From the NCBI GenBank assembly GCA_017450705.1, contig JAFSTC010000014.1:1-64000 (forward strand): a stretch of DNA of 64,000 nt, given 5' to 3'. A program made the position numbers and the translations under genes. Below are positions 51,401-60,499 of this stretch, piece after piece (within the stretch, counting starts at the first letter, position 1; the number at the start of each line of letters is the position of its first letter). The notes under the pieces are model-generated. The model saw only the letters and a program-made list of their open reading frames with translations, was not told the origin of the DNA and searched no databases. The stretch is from Lentisphaeria bacterium. GTDB lineage: Bacteria; Verrucomicrobiota; Lentisphaeria; Victivallales; Victivallaceae.

Positions 51401-52384
51401 TCACTTCCCGGAGAAAGCGAATTCCGACTTGAGGAAGCGCTTTATGTACGCCGCGGCCTCGGGGCACTTTTCGATCTCCCGGTCGCCGAGGATGACGATG
51501 TCCCGGATCTTCCCCGCGGCCAGGTGACGGCGGGCCTTTTCCAGGTGATAGCGCATCGTTTCCGCGGAGTTCGGCAGGCAGGCGGCACCGTAGTCGAACA
51601 TGAAGATCCCCAGCATGATGGGCTTGCCGGGAAAGAGCGCGCGGCACTTTTCGACGGCCAGATCCAGCTCCATCAGGTCGGTCTTCCACCAGAACCACAA
51701 AATCACGTGATCGATGCATGGGGCCACGGCCTTGAGTTCGCGGGTCATATCGAGCTCCCACGAGTAGACCACGCCGTAGAGCTCCAGCGCGGGGTTGTGC
51801 TTGTGCAGTGCCTCGTGGATGGCCTTGTATTCCCGCAGGGAGTAGTTGACACCGTAGTTGCCCGTCATGTCGTCCACGACGCCGCCCACCACGTTGGGGT
51901 AGGCGAGCGAGAGGCGGCTGAGCCGTTCGGCCTCCTCCGCGTCGGAAGCGGCGGCGGCGCCGGAGGTCCGGCAGTTGCGGCCCAGGTGGCAGATCACCTT
52001 TTTGCAGCAGCGGTGGAGATCGAGCATCTCCTCGTTGAGGGGGCCGTAGACGTACATCACGTTGTCGACGCCGAAGAACTCCTTGGCCTTGATGCCGGCG
52101 TCCTTGTCCATGGAGCCGCCCCAGCTGGGCGTGGGGCCGCCCCAGACGAAGACGTTCTCCTTCGAGAAGTGTTCGGGACCCTTCAGCGCGAGGTCCAGCT
52201 CGTACCAGCGTTTGAGCATCTCCTCGGACTCGGCGGTGGTCTTTTCGATGATGCGCAGGTATTCGGGCGAGGCGAATTTCTCCTGATAGGGGCGGATCTT
52301 GAGCTCCTGGGTCTCCTCCGCGATGCGGGTGAATTCCTTGCGCAGCTTTGCGCGCTGCTCCATCAGTTCGGCGAACTCATTCAT
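51401..52384 (-). CDS. Uncharacterised protein, possible TIM-barrel
   Basis: This 327-residue protein starts MNEFAELMEQRAKLRKEF. The first 75 residues are a predicted helical or coiled region rich in charged residues; the rest alternates hydrophobic strands and helices in the style of a TIM barrel (VGGVVDDMTGNYG, ALELYGVVYSWELDM, HVILWFWWKTDLMELD, IMLGIFMFDYGAAC, RDIVILGDREIEKCP). Acidic residues at strand ends, as in VVDDM and YSWELD, suggest a hydrolase, but no family is recognised. No signal peptide is present. The ATG at 52384 has AGAGAGGA upstream. It is separated from lpxB by a good terminator and may be expressed with the CBM9-like gene 140 bp upstream. Confidence 0.72.
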   Translation of the reverse strand: MNEFAELMEQRAKLRKEFTRIAEETQELKIRPYQEKFASPEYLRIIEKTTAESEEMLKRWYELDLALKGPEHFSKENVFVWGGPTPSWGGSMDKDAGIKAKEFFGVDNVMYVYGPLNEEMLDLHRCCKKVICHLGRNCRTSGAAAASDAEEAERLSRLSLAYPNVVGGVVDDMTGNYGVNYSLREYKAIHEALHKHNPALELYGVVYSWELDMTRELKAVAPCIDHVILWFWWKTDLMELDLAVEKCRALFPGKPIMLGIFMFDYGAACLPNSAETMRYHLEKARRHLAAGKIRDIVILGDREIEKCPEAAAYIKRFLKSEFAFSGK

Positions 52385-52523
52385 TTTCCGGTCCTCTCTT
52401 GTGTATGTGCCCTCATTTGACGGCGCATATAAGATACCACTTTTCCCGCCGAAAGGAAATGTAAACTTGCGGCTTTCTTGTGTCAAAAAAACGCATTCCG
52501 GAGGACGGCGGGGAGACGGTTCC

Positions 52524-53201
52524 TCACAGCGCCGCGGGATCGCCGCCGATCTCCAGCATGCCGTACTGGTCGATGAGATGGAAGTCGGGTATCTGGATCG
52601 GCGGCACGGTGGAGAGTTCCTTGAGGGGCAGACGCCGCGAGTAGTTCTGGCGGGCGATCAGGAAGGTCCAGGGTCGGCCCGGGGAAAACTTCGCGCCGTA
52701 CTGTTCGAACTCGGAGATGGGGAACTTGAATTCGATCTTCCAGCCGCGGTCGGTGGTCCGCCAGTCGTTCATGACGCCGTCGACGCTGGCCGCCACTTCG
52801 AAATTGGGCACCTGGTCGGCGCTCCGGGGAACGAAGACGTAGGAGCGGGAGGGGTAGAAGAAGGTGGTCCGCAGACCGTTGGGCGTGCCGTACATCTCCC
52901 AGTAGTAGGTGTCGTCGGCGGGTTTCAGAAAAATCTCGATGGTGTCGCCCATGGTGTAGTGGTGCTGCTGGTCGGCCGTGCCCTGGGCGACGACGTCGGA
53001 GTCCTCCATATCCACGGCGACGTACCAGAAGCGGTCGCTGTGGAGCATTTTGACCGTTCCGGTCTCGTTGAGGGTCTCCCCCAGTTTTGAGTCGCGCTGT
53101 CCGATGCGCGAGAACGCCCAGTCGTCGGCCAGATCCCACTCTTTTGCCGAAATTTTGCCGTCGATGGCAAAGTCGGCGCACTTTTTGACGAGATAAGACA
53201 T
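52524..53201 (-). CDS. CBM9/DOMON-like carbohydrate-binding protein
   Basis: This 225-residue protein starts MSYLVKKCADFAIDGKISAKEWDLADDW, matching the opening of family-9-like carbohydrate-binding modules. DTIEIFLKPADDTYYWEMYGTPNG and GWKIEFKFPISEF add to the pattern; these segments form a beta-sandwich with aromatic ligand-platform residues. No signal peptide or catalytic domain is present, so it is a stand-alone module, odd for a CBM and perhaps cytosolic. The ATG at 53201 follows GGAGAAAA; the in-frame ATG at 53219 is an alternative. Confidence 0.78.
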   Translation of the reverse strand: MSYLVKKCADFAIDGKISAKEWDLADDWAFSRIGQRDSKLGETLNETGTVKMLHSDRFWYVAVDMEDSDVVAQGTADQQHHYTMGDTIEIFLKPADDTYYWEMYGTPNGLRTTFFYPSRSYVFVPRSADQVPNFEVAASVDGVMNDWRTTDRGWKIEFKFPISEFEQYGAKFSPGRPWTFLIARQNYSRRLPLKELSTVPPIQIPDFHLIDQYGMLEIGGDPAAL

Positions 53202-53229
53202 TTTTTTCTCCGTTTGCATTCTCTTTCTC

Positions 53230-53270
53230 CCGGCGGGACGCGTTCCGGGGGCTCCGGGACGTCCCGCCGG
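53230..53270. other. Inverted repeat between convergent-spacing genes
   Basis: CCGGCGGGACG (53230-53240) and CGTCCCGCCGG (53260-53270) are perfect 11-bp arms around a 19-bp spacer that itself contains a CCGG repeat. There is no T run, so it is either a leader hairpin for the CBM9-like gene or a weak terminator for the FAD protein gene. Confidence 0.55.
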
Positions 53271-53300
53271 CCTATACTTTACCCCCGGTGAGTGAAAAAA

Positions 53301-54848
53301 TCAAGATTTTTCCGACAGCAGGGCTTTGGCCGTGCGCAGTCCGTCGCAGGCGGCAGAGACGATCCCGCCCGCCGCGCCCGCGCCTTCTCCGGCGAGATAA
53401 CAGCCCGGCAGGGAGCTGGCTCCCTTCTCATCCCTGAGGAAGCGCAGCGGCGACGAGACGCAGGGCTCCGCGCCGACGATCCGTCCGTTCCGGATGAATC
53501 CGGGCAGCTGGCGGTCGAAGAAGACGAGGGCCGACGAGAGCGCCTCCGCGACGGGAGCGGGCAGCAGGGCCCTGACGTTGCCGGGCACGATGCCCGCGGC
53601 GCAGGAACTCTCACGGCCGCGGAGGATCTTTTCGCCCCGCAGGAAGGCGGAAGCATCCTGTGCGGGGAGCGTGTAGTCCTCTCCGCCCAGAAGGAAGAGA
53701 CCTTTTTCGATCCCCTCGATGAGACCGAAGGCTTCGTTTTGGTCCCGGGGGGCCAGCGTCGTGATGAGACAGGCGTTGGCGTATCTGCCGCTCCGGGCGA
53801 AATCGCTCATGCCGTTGGTGGCGCAGCGGCCCCGCCACGCGGTGGCGTTGACCACGGTCCCCCCGGGGCACATGCAGAAACTGCTCACGGGCAGAACGCT
53901 TCCCGCCGGGCGGGAGACCAGGTGATACTCCGCCGCGCCCAGGAGTTCAGGACGCTTCCCGTGGTACTGCCGCCGGTCGATGAATTCCTGCGGATGCTCG
54001 ATGCGGCAGCCGATCTGGAAGGGTTTGGGTTCCCATCTGACCGTCTCCGTCAGGCTCCGGGCCAGTTCCCGTCCGCCGAGACCGCAGGCGATGACGACGG
54101 CGGGGGCGTCGACCGTGGTCCCGCCGGAGCAGACGACTCCGGAACACCTGCCGGCTTTTTCCGTCACGCCTGTGACGCATGTGTTGAAGAGGAAGCGTCC
54201 GCCGAGGGCTTCGATTTTTTTCCTGAGCCCCGCGGCGGCGGTCCTGAGGCGGTCCGTGCCGATGTGGGGGCGGGCGAGGACGAGGATCTCCTCAGGCGCG
54301 CCGGACTCCGCCAGCGTCGCAAGAACGAATGCGGCCAGTTTGTCGTGGGTCCCCGTGTAGAGTTTGCCGTCGGAGAAGGTCCCCGCGCCGCCTTCGCCGA
54401 TGAGGAGATTGCAGTCCTCGTCCAGTTCCCGCGTGCGGAGAAAACGCTCCACGCCGGCACAGCGCTCCTCGACTTTGGGGCCGCGGTCGAGGATGAGGGG
54501 ATCCCTGCCCGCCATGGCCAGCGCCAGCGCGCAGAAAATCCCGGCGGGCCCCGTGCCGACGACGACGGGGTTTTTTATCCCGGAGCCCTCCGGCAGGTCC
54601 AGCCGGGGCGCGGGGGGCCTCTCCCAGGCGGGGAGGGGACACGCTTCCGGGACTTCGGCGGCGACGCGGAAGCACAGCACGGGCTCCCGGCCCCGGGCGT
54701 CGGTGCTCCGTCCGACGACGGTGAGCTTTCCCAGCTCCCCCGGGGGGATCCCGGCCAGGCCCGCCGCTCTGTCCCGCAGGCGCTTCTCCAGGCCCGCGGC
54801 CGTGCCCCGGGCGGCCAGACGGATGCCGTTGAGCAAAATTTCTTTCAT
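53301..54848 (-). CDS. FAD-dependent protein of the COG2509 type
   Basis: This 515-residue protein has an N-terminal DUF/ferredoxin-like region (1-85), then the FAD-binding VVVGTGPAGIFCALALAMAG (about 97-116). It continues with RGPKVEERCAGVERF, GEGGAGTFSDGKLYTGTHD, the second nucleotide segment VVIACGLGGRELA and the C-terminal CYLAGEGAGAAGGIVSAACDG. This matches the widely conserved uncharacterised FAD dehydrogenase family. No function is firmly known. It is transcribed divergently from DAHP synthase with promoters of both genes between 54883 and 54962. Confidence 0.92.
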   Translation of the reverse strand: MKEILLNGIRLAARGTAAGLEKRLRDRAAGLAGIPPGELGKLTVVGRSTDARGREPVLCFRVAAEVPEACPLPAWERPPAPRLDLPEGSGIKNPVVVGTGPAGIFCALALAMAGRDPLILDRGPKVEERCAGVERFLRTRELDEDCNLLIGEGGAGTFSDGKLYTGTHDKLAAFVLATLAESGAPEEILVLARPHIGTDRLRTAAAGLRKKIEALGGRFLFNTCVTGVTEKAGRCSGVVCSGGTTVDAPAVVIACGLGGRELARSLTETVRWEPKPFQIGCRIEHPQEFIDRRQYHGKRPELLGAAEYHLVSRPAGSVLPVSSFCMCPGGTVVNATAWRGRCATNGMSDFARSGRYANACLITTLAPRDQNEAFGLIEGIEKGLFLLGGEDYTLPAQDASAFLRGEKILRGRESSCAAGIVPGNVRALLPAPVAEALSSALVFFDRQLPGFIRNGRIVGAEPCVSSPLRFLRDEKGASSLPGCYLAGEGAGAAGGIVSAACDGLRTAKALLSEKS

Positions 54849-54882
54849 CCCAAGATCCCCTCTTCTCCTCTGTCACGCCTAT

Positions 54883-54911
54883 AAGATACTTTGAAAAAAC
54901 GCCGTTTTCAA
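54883..54911 (-). promoter_or_regulatory. Promoter of the COG2509-type gene
   Basis: On the minus strand: TTGAAA (54906-54911), a 17-bp spacer and TATCTT (54883-54888). Confidence 0.68.
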
Positions 54912-54933
54912 GGCGGGAAGGGCGCGGGATTTC

Positions 54934-54962
54934 TTGCAAAGAGCCGACAGACATGATATATT
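54934..54962 (+). promoter_or_regulatory. Promoter of the DAHP synthase gene
   Basis: TTGCAA (54934-54939), a 17-bp spacer and TATATT (54957-54962), 34 bp ahead of the GTG at 54996. Confidence 0.72.
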
Positions 54963-54995
54963 AATCGGCGGAAGATCAGCGGGAAGGAAGGGATC

Positions 54996-56066
54996 GTGAG
55001 TTACTTCAGCAAGCTCAACAACGTCAACATCAGGAGCGTTTCCGCTCTGCCCAGTCCGGAGGAAGTCAGGCAGGAGAACCAGCTCTCCATCGCGGCGGGG
55101 GCCCGGGTGGTGGCGGCGCGCCGGGAGCTGATGGACATCTTCGACGGCAAGTCCGGCCGTTTCGTCGTCATCGTCGGTCCCTGTTCCATCCATGACCGGG
55201 ACGCTGCCATCCGGTACGCCGAGAAGCTCAAGGCCCTCTCGGACCGGGTCTCCGACCGGCTGATGATCCTGATGCGCTGCTATTTCGAGAAGCCCCGCAC
55301 CACCGTGGGCTGGAAGGGACTTCTCACTGACCCCAGGCTCGACGACTCCTGCGACATCGCTTACGGCATCCGGCTCTCCCGCGAGATCCTGACCAAGGTC
55401 GTGGAGCTGGGACTGCCCGCCGCCACGGAGATCCTCGACCCCGTCCTGGCCCAGTACATCGCCGACTGCATCACCTGGACGGCCATCGGCGCGCGGACCA
55501 CCGAGGCCCAGACCCACCGCCAGCTGGCCAGCGGGCTCTCCATGCCCGTGGGATTCAAGAACGCCACCGACGGCAGCACCCAGATCGCCATCGACGCGGT
55601 CCTCGCCGCCCGGAGCCGCCACAGTTTCATCGGCGTCCTCGACGACGGCTCCGTGGGGGTGTTCCGCACCAAGGGCAATCCCTACGCCCATATCGTCATG
55701 CGGGGGGGCAGCGCCCATCCCAACTACGGTCCAGAATACGTCGCCTATCTGCGGGTGGTGCTGGAACGCGCAAAACTGCCCACGGGCGTCATCATCGACT
55801 GCAGCCACGCCAACTCCGGCAAGGACTTCCGCCGCCAGCGGGTCGCCCTCGACGGCGTGCTGCAGCAGGTTGCCTCCGGCGAAAAGACCATCCGCGGCAT
55901 CATGCTCGAGAGCAACCTCAAACCCGGCTGCCAGAAACTGGAGCCGGGCCGGGAGCCCGATCCCGAGGTCTCCATCACCGATGGCTGCATCGGCTGGGAG
56001 GAGACCGAGGAACTGGTCATGAAAACCTGGGAAGTCGTGAAAAAAAGCGGCGCGGGCGGGAACTGA
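54996..56066 (+). CDS. 3-deoxy-7-phosphoheptulonate (DAHP) synthase, class I
   Basis: This 356-residue protein matches the AroF/G/H type: VIVGPCSIHD (Cys metal ligand), LMILMRCYFEKPRTTVGWKG, IGARTTEAQTHR, MPVGFKNATDG and IIDCSHANSGK. It makes DAHP from phosphoenolpyruvate and erythrose 4-phosphate, the first step of the shikimate pathway. Start is GTG 54996, supported by GGAAGGAAGG four bases upstream. The N-terminal region fits feedback-regulated isozymes, but the inhibiting amino acid cannot be told. It is followed after 54 bp by the rhamnulokinase. Confidence 0.95.
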   Translation: MSYFSKLNNVNIRSVSALPSPEEVRQENQLSIAAGARVVAARRELMDIFDGKSGRFVVIVGPCSIHDRDAAIRYAEKLKALSDRVSDRLMILMRCYFEKPRTTVGWKGLLTDPRLDDSCDIAYGIRLSREILTKVVELGLPAATEILDPVLAQYIADCITWTAIGARTTEAQTHRQLASGLSMPVGFKNATDGSTQIAIDAVLAARSRHSFIGVLDDGSVGVFRTKGNPYAHIVMRGGSAHPNYGPEYVAYLRVVLERAKLPTGVIIDCSHANSGKDFRRQRVALDGVLQQVASGEKTIRGIMLESNLKPGCQKLEPGREPDPEVSITDGCIGWEETEELVMKTWEVVKKSGAGGN

Positions 56067-56120
56067 CGGATCCGGCCGGCGCACGATGATGTTGCACAAA
56101 AAACACAAGGGGTGAAACAG

Positions 56121-57596
56121 ATGAGCAGCTTTCTCGCATTCGATCTCGGAGCGTCCAGCGGACGCGCCATCGTCGGTAAAATCGAAAACGGCAGACTTGC
56201 CCTGACCGAAGTCCACCGGTTCCCCAACGCCCCCGTGGAAAAGGACGGTTCCCTCACCTGGGACTACCCCCGGCTCTGCGAGGAACTCGTCAGCGGACTG
56301 GGCAAGGCTCTGGCCTTCGACGGCGGCATTGCCGGCATCGGCATCGACACCTGGGGCGTGGACTACGTCCTCTTCGACCGGGATTCCAAGGAGATCCGCC
56401 GTCTGCCCTACAACTACCGCGACGAGCGCACCAACCGCTCCAGCGCCAAGGTCTGGGAGAAGATCCCCGCCTCCGAGATCTACGCCATGACCGGCATCCA
56501 GAAGATGACGCTCAACACCATCTACCAGCTCTGCGCCCACCGGGACGAGCATCCTCAGGATCTGGAAAACGCGGTGTTCCTGCCCATCCCGGACGCCCTG
56601 GCCTTTTCTTTGGGCGGCGACTTCACCGCCGAATACACCCACGCCTCCACCTCGAATCTGCTGGATCCCGCCACGCGGGACTGGCACTGGAGCCTCATCG
56701 ACCGGCTGGGACTGCCCCGCTCGATCTTCCCCCCGATCACGGCTCCCTGCACCCCAGGCGGCGTGCTCAAGGTCGAACTTCAGAAAAAATTCAACTGCGG
56801 TCCCATCCCCATCTTGAAGGTGGGATCCCACGACACGGCCAGCGCCGTGGCCGCGGTCCCCGCGCCGGTCTCCGGCCAGTGGGCCTATCTCAGCGCCGGC
56901 ACCTGGGCCCTGCTGGGCGCGGAGCTGGACAAACCCTTTATCAGCAAATTCTCCGAGGCGGCCGGCTTCACCAATGAGGGCGGCCTCGACGGGAAGATCC
57001 GTTTCCTGACCAACATCATGGGCAGCTGGCTCTTCCAGGAGACCCGGCGGGTCTGGAACGAGGCCGGGCGGGGTCTCGGCTTCTCCGACATGGAGGAGAT
57101 GGCCAAGACCGCCGCGCCCTGCCGGTTCTTCGTCAACCCCAACGATCAGGAGTTCTTCACCCCCGGCGACATGCCCCAGCGGATCCGCGACTTCTGCCGC
57201 AAGTCCGGGCAGGGGGAGAACCTCTCCGACGCTCAGGTCGTCCGGGCGATCTACGACTCCCTCGCTCTCTACACCGCCGGCAAGCTGGTGGGGCTGGAGA
57301 AACTGCTGGGCGTCCGCTACACCGCCTTCAACGTGGTGGGCGGCGGCACCAAGGACGGCTTCCTCATGCAGCTCATCGCCGATGCGGCGGGCATCCCGGT
57401 GGTGGCCGGTCCCGTCGAGGCGACGGCCACGGGCAACATCTTGGCGCAGGCCGTCGCGGCCGGGGAGATCGCCGATCTCGCCGCCGCCCGCGAGACCGTG
57501 CGGAATTCCTTCGATCTTGTGACCTACACGCCCGATGCGGCTTCCTCCAAGGTCTTCCGTCAGGCGGCGCTCGCCTTCGTGAAGATCGCCGGCAAG
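56121..57596 (+). CDS. rhaB: Rhamnulokinase
   Basis: This 491-residue FGGY-family kinase starts MSSFLAFDLGASSGRAIVGK. Signatures include GIGIDTWGVDYVLFD, LPYNYRDERT, GSHDTASAVAAVPA and the C-terminal VVGGGTKDGFLMQLIADAAG; together these fit rhamnulokinase, which phosphorylates L-rhamnulose. ATG 56121 follows AAGGGGTG; a GTG nine bases upstream is less likely. No rhaA or rhaD is in the window, but the GH106-like enzyme at 34346 could supply rhamnose. Its stop overlaps the next gene (TGATG at 57597-57601), which couples it to the substrate-binding protein. Confidence 0.93.
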
Positions 57597-57598
57597 TG

Positions 57599-59374
57599 AT
57601 GATTCGGTCCCTTGCGGCACTTCTTCTCGGCGGGCTTCTGCTGACGGCGGCGGCTTCCGCCGCGCCCCTGCGGGAGATCCGCACGTCGGCCGGGGGGCGG
57701 ATCCGCACGCTGGACCCGGCCTTCGCCGACGATCTGGCCAGCCGCAATCTCGTCTGCGCCGTCTACGACACGCTCCTCGAGTACGACTACGACGCCCGGC
57801 CCTACCGGCTCAAGCCCGCTATGCTCAAGCGCATGCCCGAGGGGGAGAACGGTTTCAGGAGCTATCACTTCGAGCTGCGGGACGACCTTTATTTCGCGGA
57901 CGACCCCGTTTTCCGGGGAAAGAAGCGCAAAGTGACCTCCCGGGACGTGCTTTTCTCCATCCTCCGTCTGGCGGACGCCCGGAACCACAGTCCGCTCTAC
58001 TGGCTTTTCCGGGGGCGGATCGTCGGGCTCGACGCCTTCCACGCCCGGAGCGCCGACGTCAAAAAGGGGGACATGCGTCTCTATGACGCGGGCGTGGAGG
58101 GGTTCAGGATCCTCTCCGACACCGAGTTCGTCATCGATCTTGCGTCGCCGGATCCCCGCTTTCTCTACGCGCTGGCCATGCCCAACAGCGCGGTGGTCCC
58201 CCGGGAGGCGGTGGACCATTACGGGGAGTCCTTTGCCCGGCATCCCGTGGGCTCCGGCCCCTTCCTGCTCCGGGAGTGGATCAGCGACTGCCGGATCGTA
58301 CTCGAACGCAACCATAACTGCCGCAAGGAGTTTTACCCAGGCGCGGCCTCAAAAGCGGACCGCGTCCGCCCCCTGCCGCTGGCGGACCGCATCGTCATTC
58401 TGCTCGTCCGGCAGTCCATGACGGCGTGGATGCTCTTCCTGCAGGGCAATCTCGACTGCCAGACCCTCGACAAGGACAACGCCGACCTGGCCGGCGGCGG
58501 CGATCTGCCCCCCGTGCTCAAGGCGCGCCGGATCCGTCTCCAGCGGGTCCCGGAGTTCGAGATCCGCTACATCGGCTTCAACTTTGCCGATCCCCGTTTC
58601 GCGGGGAACGACAAGCTCCGGCAGGCGCTGAGCCTGGCCTTCAGCGCCCGGCGACGGATCGAACACTCGGGGAATCAGCTGCTGGCCGCCTGCGGTCCAA
58701 TTCCCCCCGGCGTGGCCGGATACGATGAAAGGCTCGCGAATCCCTGGATGGAGCACGACGTGGAGAAGGCGAAAAAACTGCTGGCCGAGGCGGGATTTCC
58801 GGGCGGCGTCGATCCGGCGACGGGGAAACGTCTCAAATTCACCTTCGACCAGACGGGACACACCTCGTCCCACCGCCAGTTCGGCGAGATCACCGCGGCG
58901 GAATTTGCGGAGCTCGGGATCGAGCTCGTCCCGGTGCTCAACAACAATCCCCGTTTCTACGAGAAGCTCCGGGGCGGCAAGATGGAGCTCTTCCGCCTCT
59001 CGTGGATCGGGGACTATCCCGACGCGGAGAACTTTCTGCAGCTCTTCTATTCGGGCAACATCGGCGGCTGCAACCGGACGGGGTTTTCCGACCCCGTTTT
59101 CGACCGGATGTTCGAGGAGATCCTGCCCATGCCCGATTCTCCGGAGCGGACCGCGAAATACCGGAAGATGGCGGACTACATCGCCCGGCGCTGCGTATGG
59201 ATCTGCGAAGGGTTCCCCGTCTCCTACCAGCTCAACCACGCGTGGCTCGAGAATTTCAGGCCCCACGACTTCGGTTTCGCCCGCTGGAAATACCTCTCGG
59301 TGGATACCGCTCTGCGGGATGAACTCAAAAAAAGCTTCACGCCCGTGAAGATGTCCGAACTCGTCGGCAGGTGA
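57599..59374 (+). CDS. Extracellular solute-binding protein, family 5 (peptide/nickel/oligosaccharide type)
   Basis: This 591-residue protein has a signal peptide (MIRSLAALLLGGLLLTAAASA). The sequence follows SBP_bac_5: IRTLDPAFADDLASRNLVCAVYDTLLEYDYD near the start, then HFELRDDLYFADD and FVIDLASPDPRFLYALAMPNSAVVPREA, and a late domain with LSWIGDYPDAENFLQLFYSGN. It binds peptides or oligosaccharides in the periplasm and delivers them to an ABC permease not seen in the window. ATG 57599 overlaps the rhaB stop and its own TGA overlaps the following GTG. A link to rhamnose-containing ligands is suggested only by position. Confidence 0.92.
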   Translation: MIRSLAALLLGGLLLTAAASAAPLREIRTSAGGRIRTLDPAFADDLASRNLVCAVYDTLLEYDYDARPYRLKPAMLKRMPEGENGFRSYHFELRDDLYFADDPVFRGKKRKVTSRDVLFSILRLADARNHSPLYWLFRGRIVGLDAFHARSADVKKGDMRLYDAGVEGFRILSDTEFVIDLASPDPRFLYALAMPNSAVVPREAVDHYGESFARHPVGSGPFLLREWISDCRIVLERNHNCRKEFYPGAASKADRVRPLPLADRIVILLVRQSMTAWMLFLQGNLDCQTLDKDNADLAGGGDLPPVLKARRIRLQRVPEFEIRYIGFNFADPRFAGNDKLRQALSLAFSARRRIEHSGNQLLAACGPIPPGVAGYDERLANPWMEHDVEKAKKLLAEAGFPGGVDPATGKRLKFTFDQTGHTSSHRQFGEITAAEFAELGIELVPVLNNNPRFYEKLRGGKMELFRLSWIGDYPDAENFLQLFYSGNIGGCNRTGFSDPVFDRMFEEILPMPDSPERTAKYRKMADYIARRCVWICEGFPVSYQLNHAWLENFRPHDFGFARWKYLSVDTALRDELKKSFTPVKMSELVGR

Positions 59375-60102
59375 AAATCGTGAAGATCTCCGTCATCACC
59401 GTCGTCCGCAACGACGCCTCCCATATCGAGGAGACGCTGCGTTCCGTTCTGGGACAGGACTGGCCCGATCTGGAGTACATCGTGATCGACGGGGCCTCCA
59501 CCGACGGCACGGCGGAGATCGTCGGGCGCTTCCGCGACCGGCTGGCCCTCTTCGTCAGCGAGCCCGACAAGGGCATCTACGACGCCATGAACAAGGGGAT
59601 CCGTCGGGCGACGGGGGACATCATCGGCATGATCAACTCCGGGGACAGGTATTTCCCCGGCGCGCTGGCCAAAGTCGCCGCCGCTTTCGGAGAGACGCCC
59701 GGCCGGCGGATCTTCTGGGGCGACGTCCAGTACGAGCATCTGGGCCGGGTGCGGGGATTCCGCGAAAAGAACCGGTACCGGGGGGCCTTCGCCCCGCATC
59801 CCTCCATGTTCGTCCCCCGGGCCGTGTACGACGAGATCGGGCTTTACGACGACAGTTTTCGTCTCCTGGGCGATTACGATTTCATGTATCGGGCCGTCAA
59901 CGTCGCCAAGGTGGGGGTCCTCTATTTGCCGGAGCTCATCGCGTTCTACCGCGAAGGCGGTCTTTCCGACCGGCGGATCGCCCGGTGTCTCGCCGACGAG
60001 CTGAAGGTGAAGATCCGCTACGGTCAGAATCCCGCGGCCGCCTTTTTCGTGTATCTTCTCAAACTTGTGAAGAATCTTCCCCGCATCGCACTTGCAAAAT
60101 AG
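59371..60102 (+). CDS. Glycosyltransferase family 2
   Basis: This 243-residue protein has the GT-A fold opening ISVITVVRNDASHIEETLRSVLGQDW, the donor-binding YIVIDGASTDGT, LFVSEPDKGIYDAMNKGI and SGDRYF. The layout is like WcaA/colanic-acid-type transferases acting at the inner-membrane cytosolic face on lipid-linked oligosaccharides. GTG 59371 overlaps the preceding stop (GTGA). It is the last gene of the rhaB-SBP-GT2 string; a new promoter for rplU starts within its 3' end. Confidence 0.92.
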   Translation: MKIVKISVITVVRNDASHIEETLRSVLGQDWPDLEYIVIDGASTDGTAEIVGRFRDRLALFVSEPDKGIYDAMNKGIRRATGDIIGMINSGDRYFPGALAKVAAAFGETPGRRIFWGDVQYEHLGRVRGFREKNRYRGAFAPHPSMFVPRAVYDEIGLYDDSFRLLGDYDFMYRAVNVAKVGVLYLPELIAFYREGGLSDRRIARCLADELKVKIRYGQNPAAAFFVYLLKLVKNLPRIALAK

Positions 60103-60120
60103 CGGACGGCGTGCTATATT
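60092..60120 (+). promoter_or_regulatory. Promoter of rplU
   Basis: TTGCAA (60092-60097), a 17-bp spacer and TATATT (60115-60120), overlapping the end of the GT2 gene. Confidence 0.7.
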
Positions 60121-60176
60121 ATTCGATTGCTGAACGACTTTATCTTTTTTAAGCATGCAACAGGAGAATGTCTGAA

Positions 60177-60491
60177 ATGTACGCGATCATTCAAACCGGC
60201 GGAAAGCAGTTCACCGTCAAGACCGGTGACATCATCGAAGTCGAAAAACTGGCCGTCGAGGCCGGGCAGGAAACCGTCTTCGGCGAAGTTCTCGCCATCG
60301 GCGGCGACGACGGCAAACTGACCACGGGCGCTCCCTTCGTCGCGGGCGCCGAGGTCAAGGGCAAGGTGCTGGACCAGTTCCGCGCCAAGAAGGTCATCGC
60401 CTTCAAGATGAAGCGCCGCAAGGGCTATCGCCGCACCCACGGTCACCGTCAGAACATGACCCGGGTCGAGATCGGCGAGATCAAGGGCTGA
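60177..60491 (+). CDS. rplU: 50S ribosomal protein L21
   Basis: This 104-residue protein starts MYAIIQTGGKQFTVKTGDII and has the conserved FKMKRRKGYRRTHGHRQNMT C-terminal half, shown in parts. It binds 23S rRNA. ATG 60177 is chosen over ATG 60168 because family members begin MYAII; AGGAG lies 11 bases upstream. The usual partner rpmA (L27) is not adjacent; purC follows nine bases later instead. Confidence 0.96.
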   Translation: MYAIIQTGGKQFTVKTGDIIEVEKLAVEAGQETVFGEVLAIGGDDGKLTTGAPFVAGAEVKGKVLDQFRAKKVIAFKMKRRKGYRRTHGHRQNMTRVEIGEIKG

Positions 60492-60499
60492 GACACGCC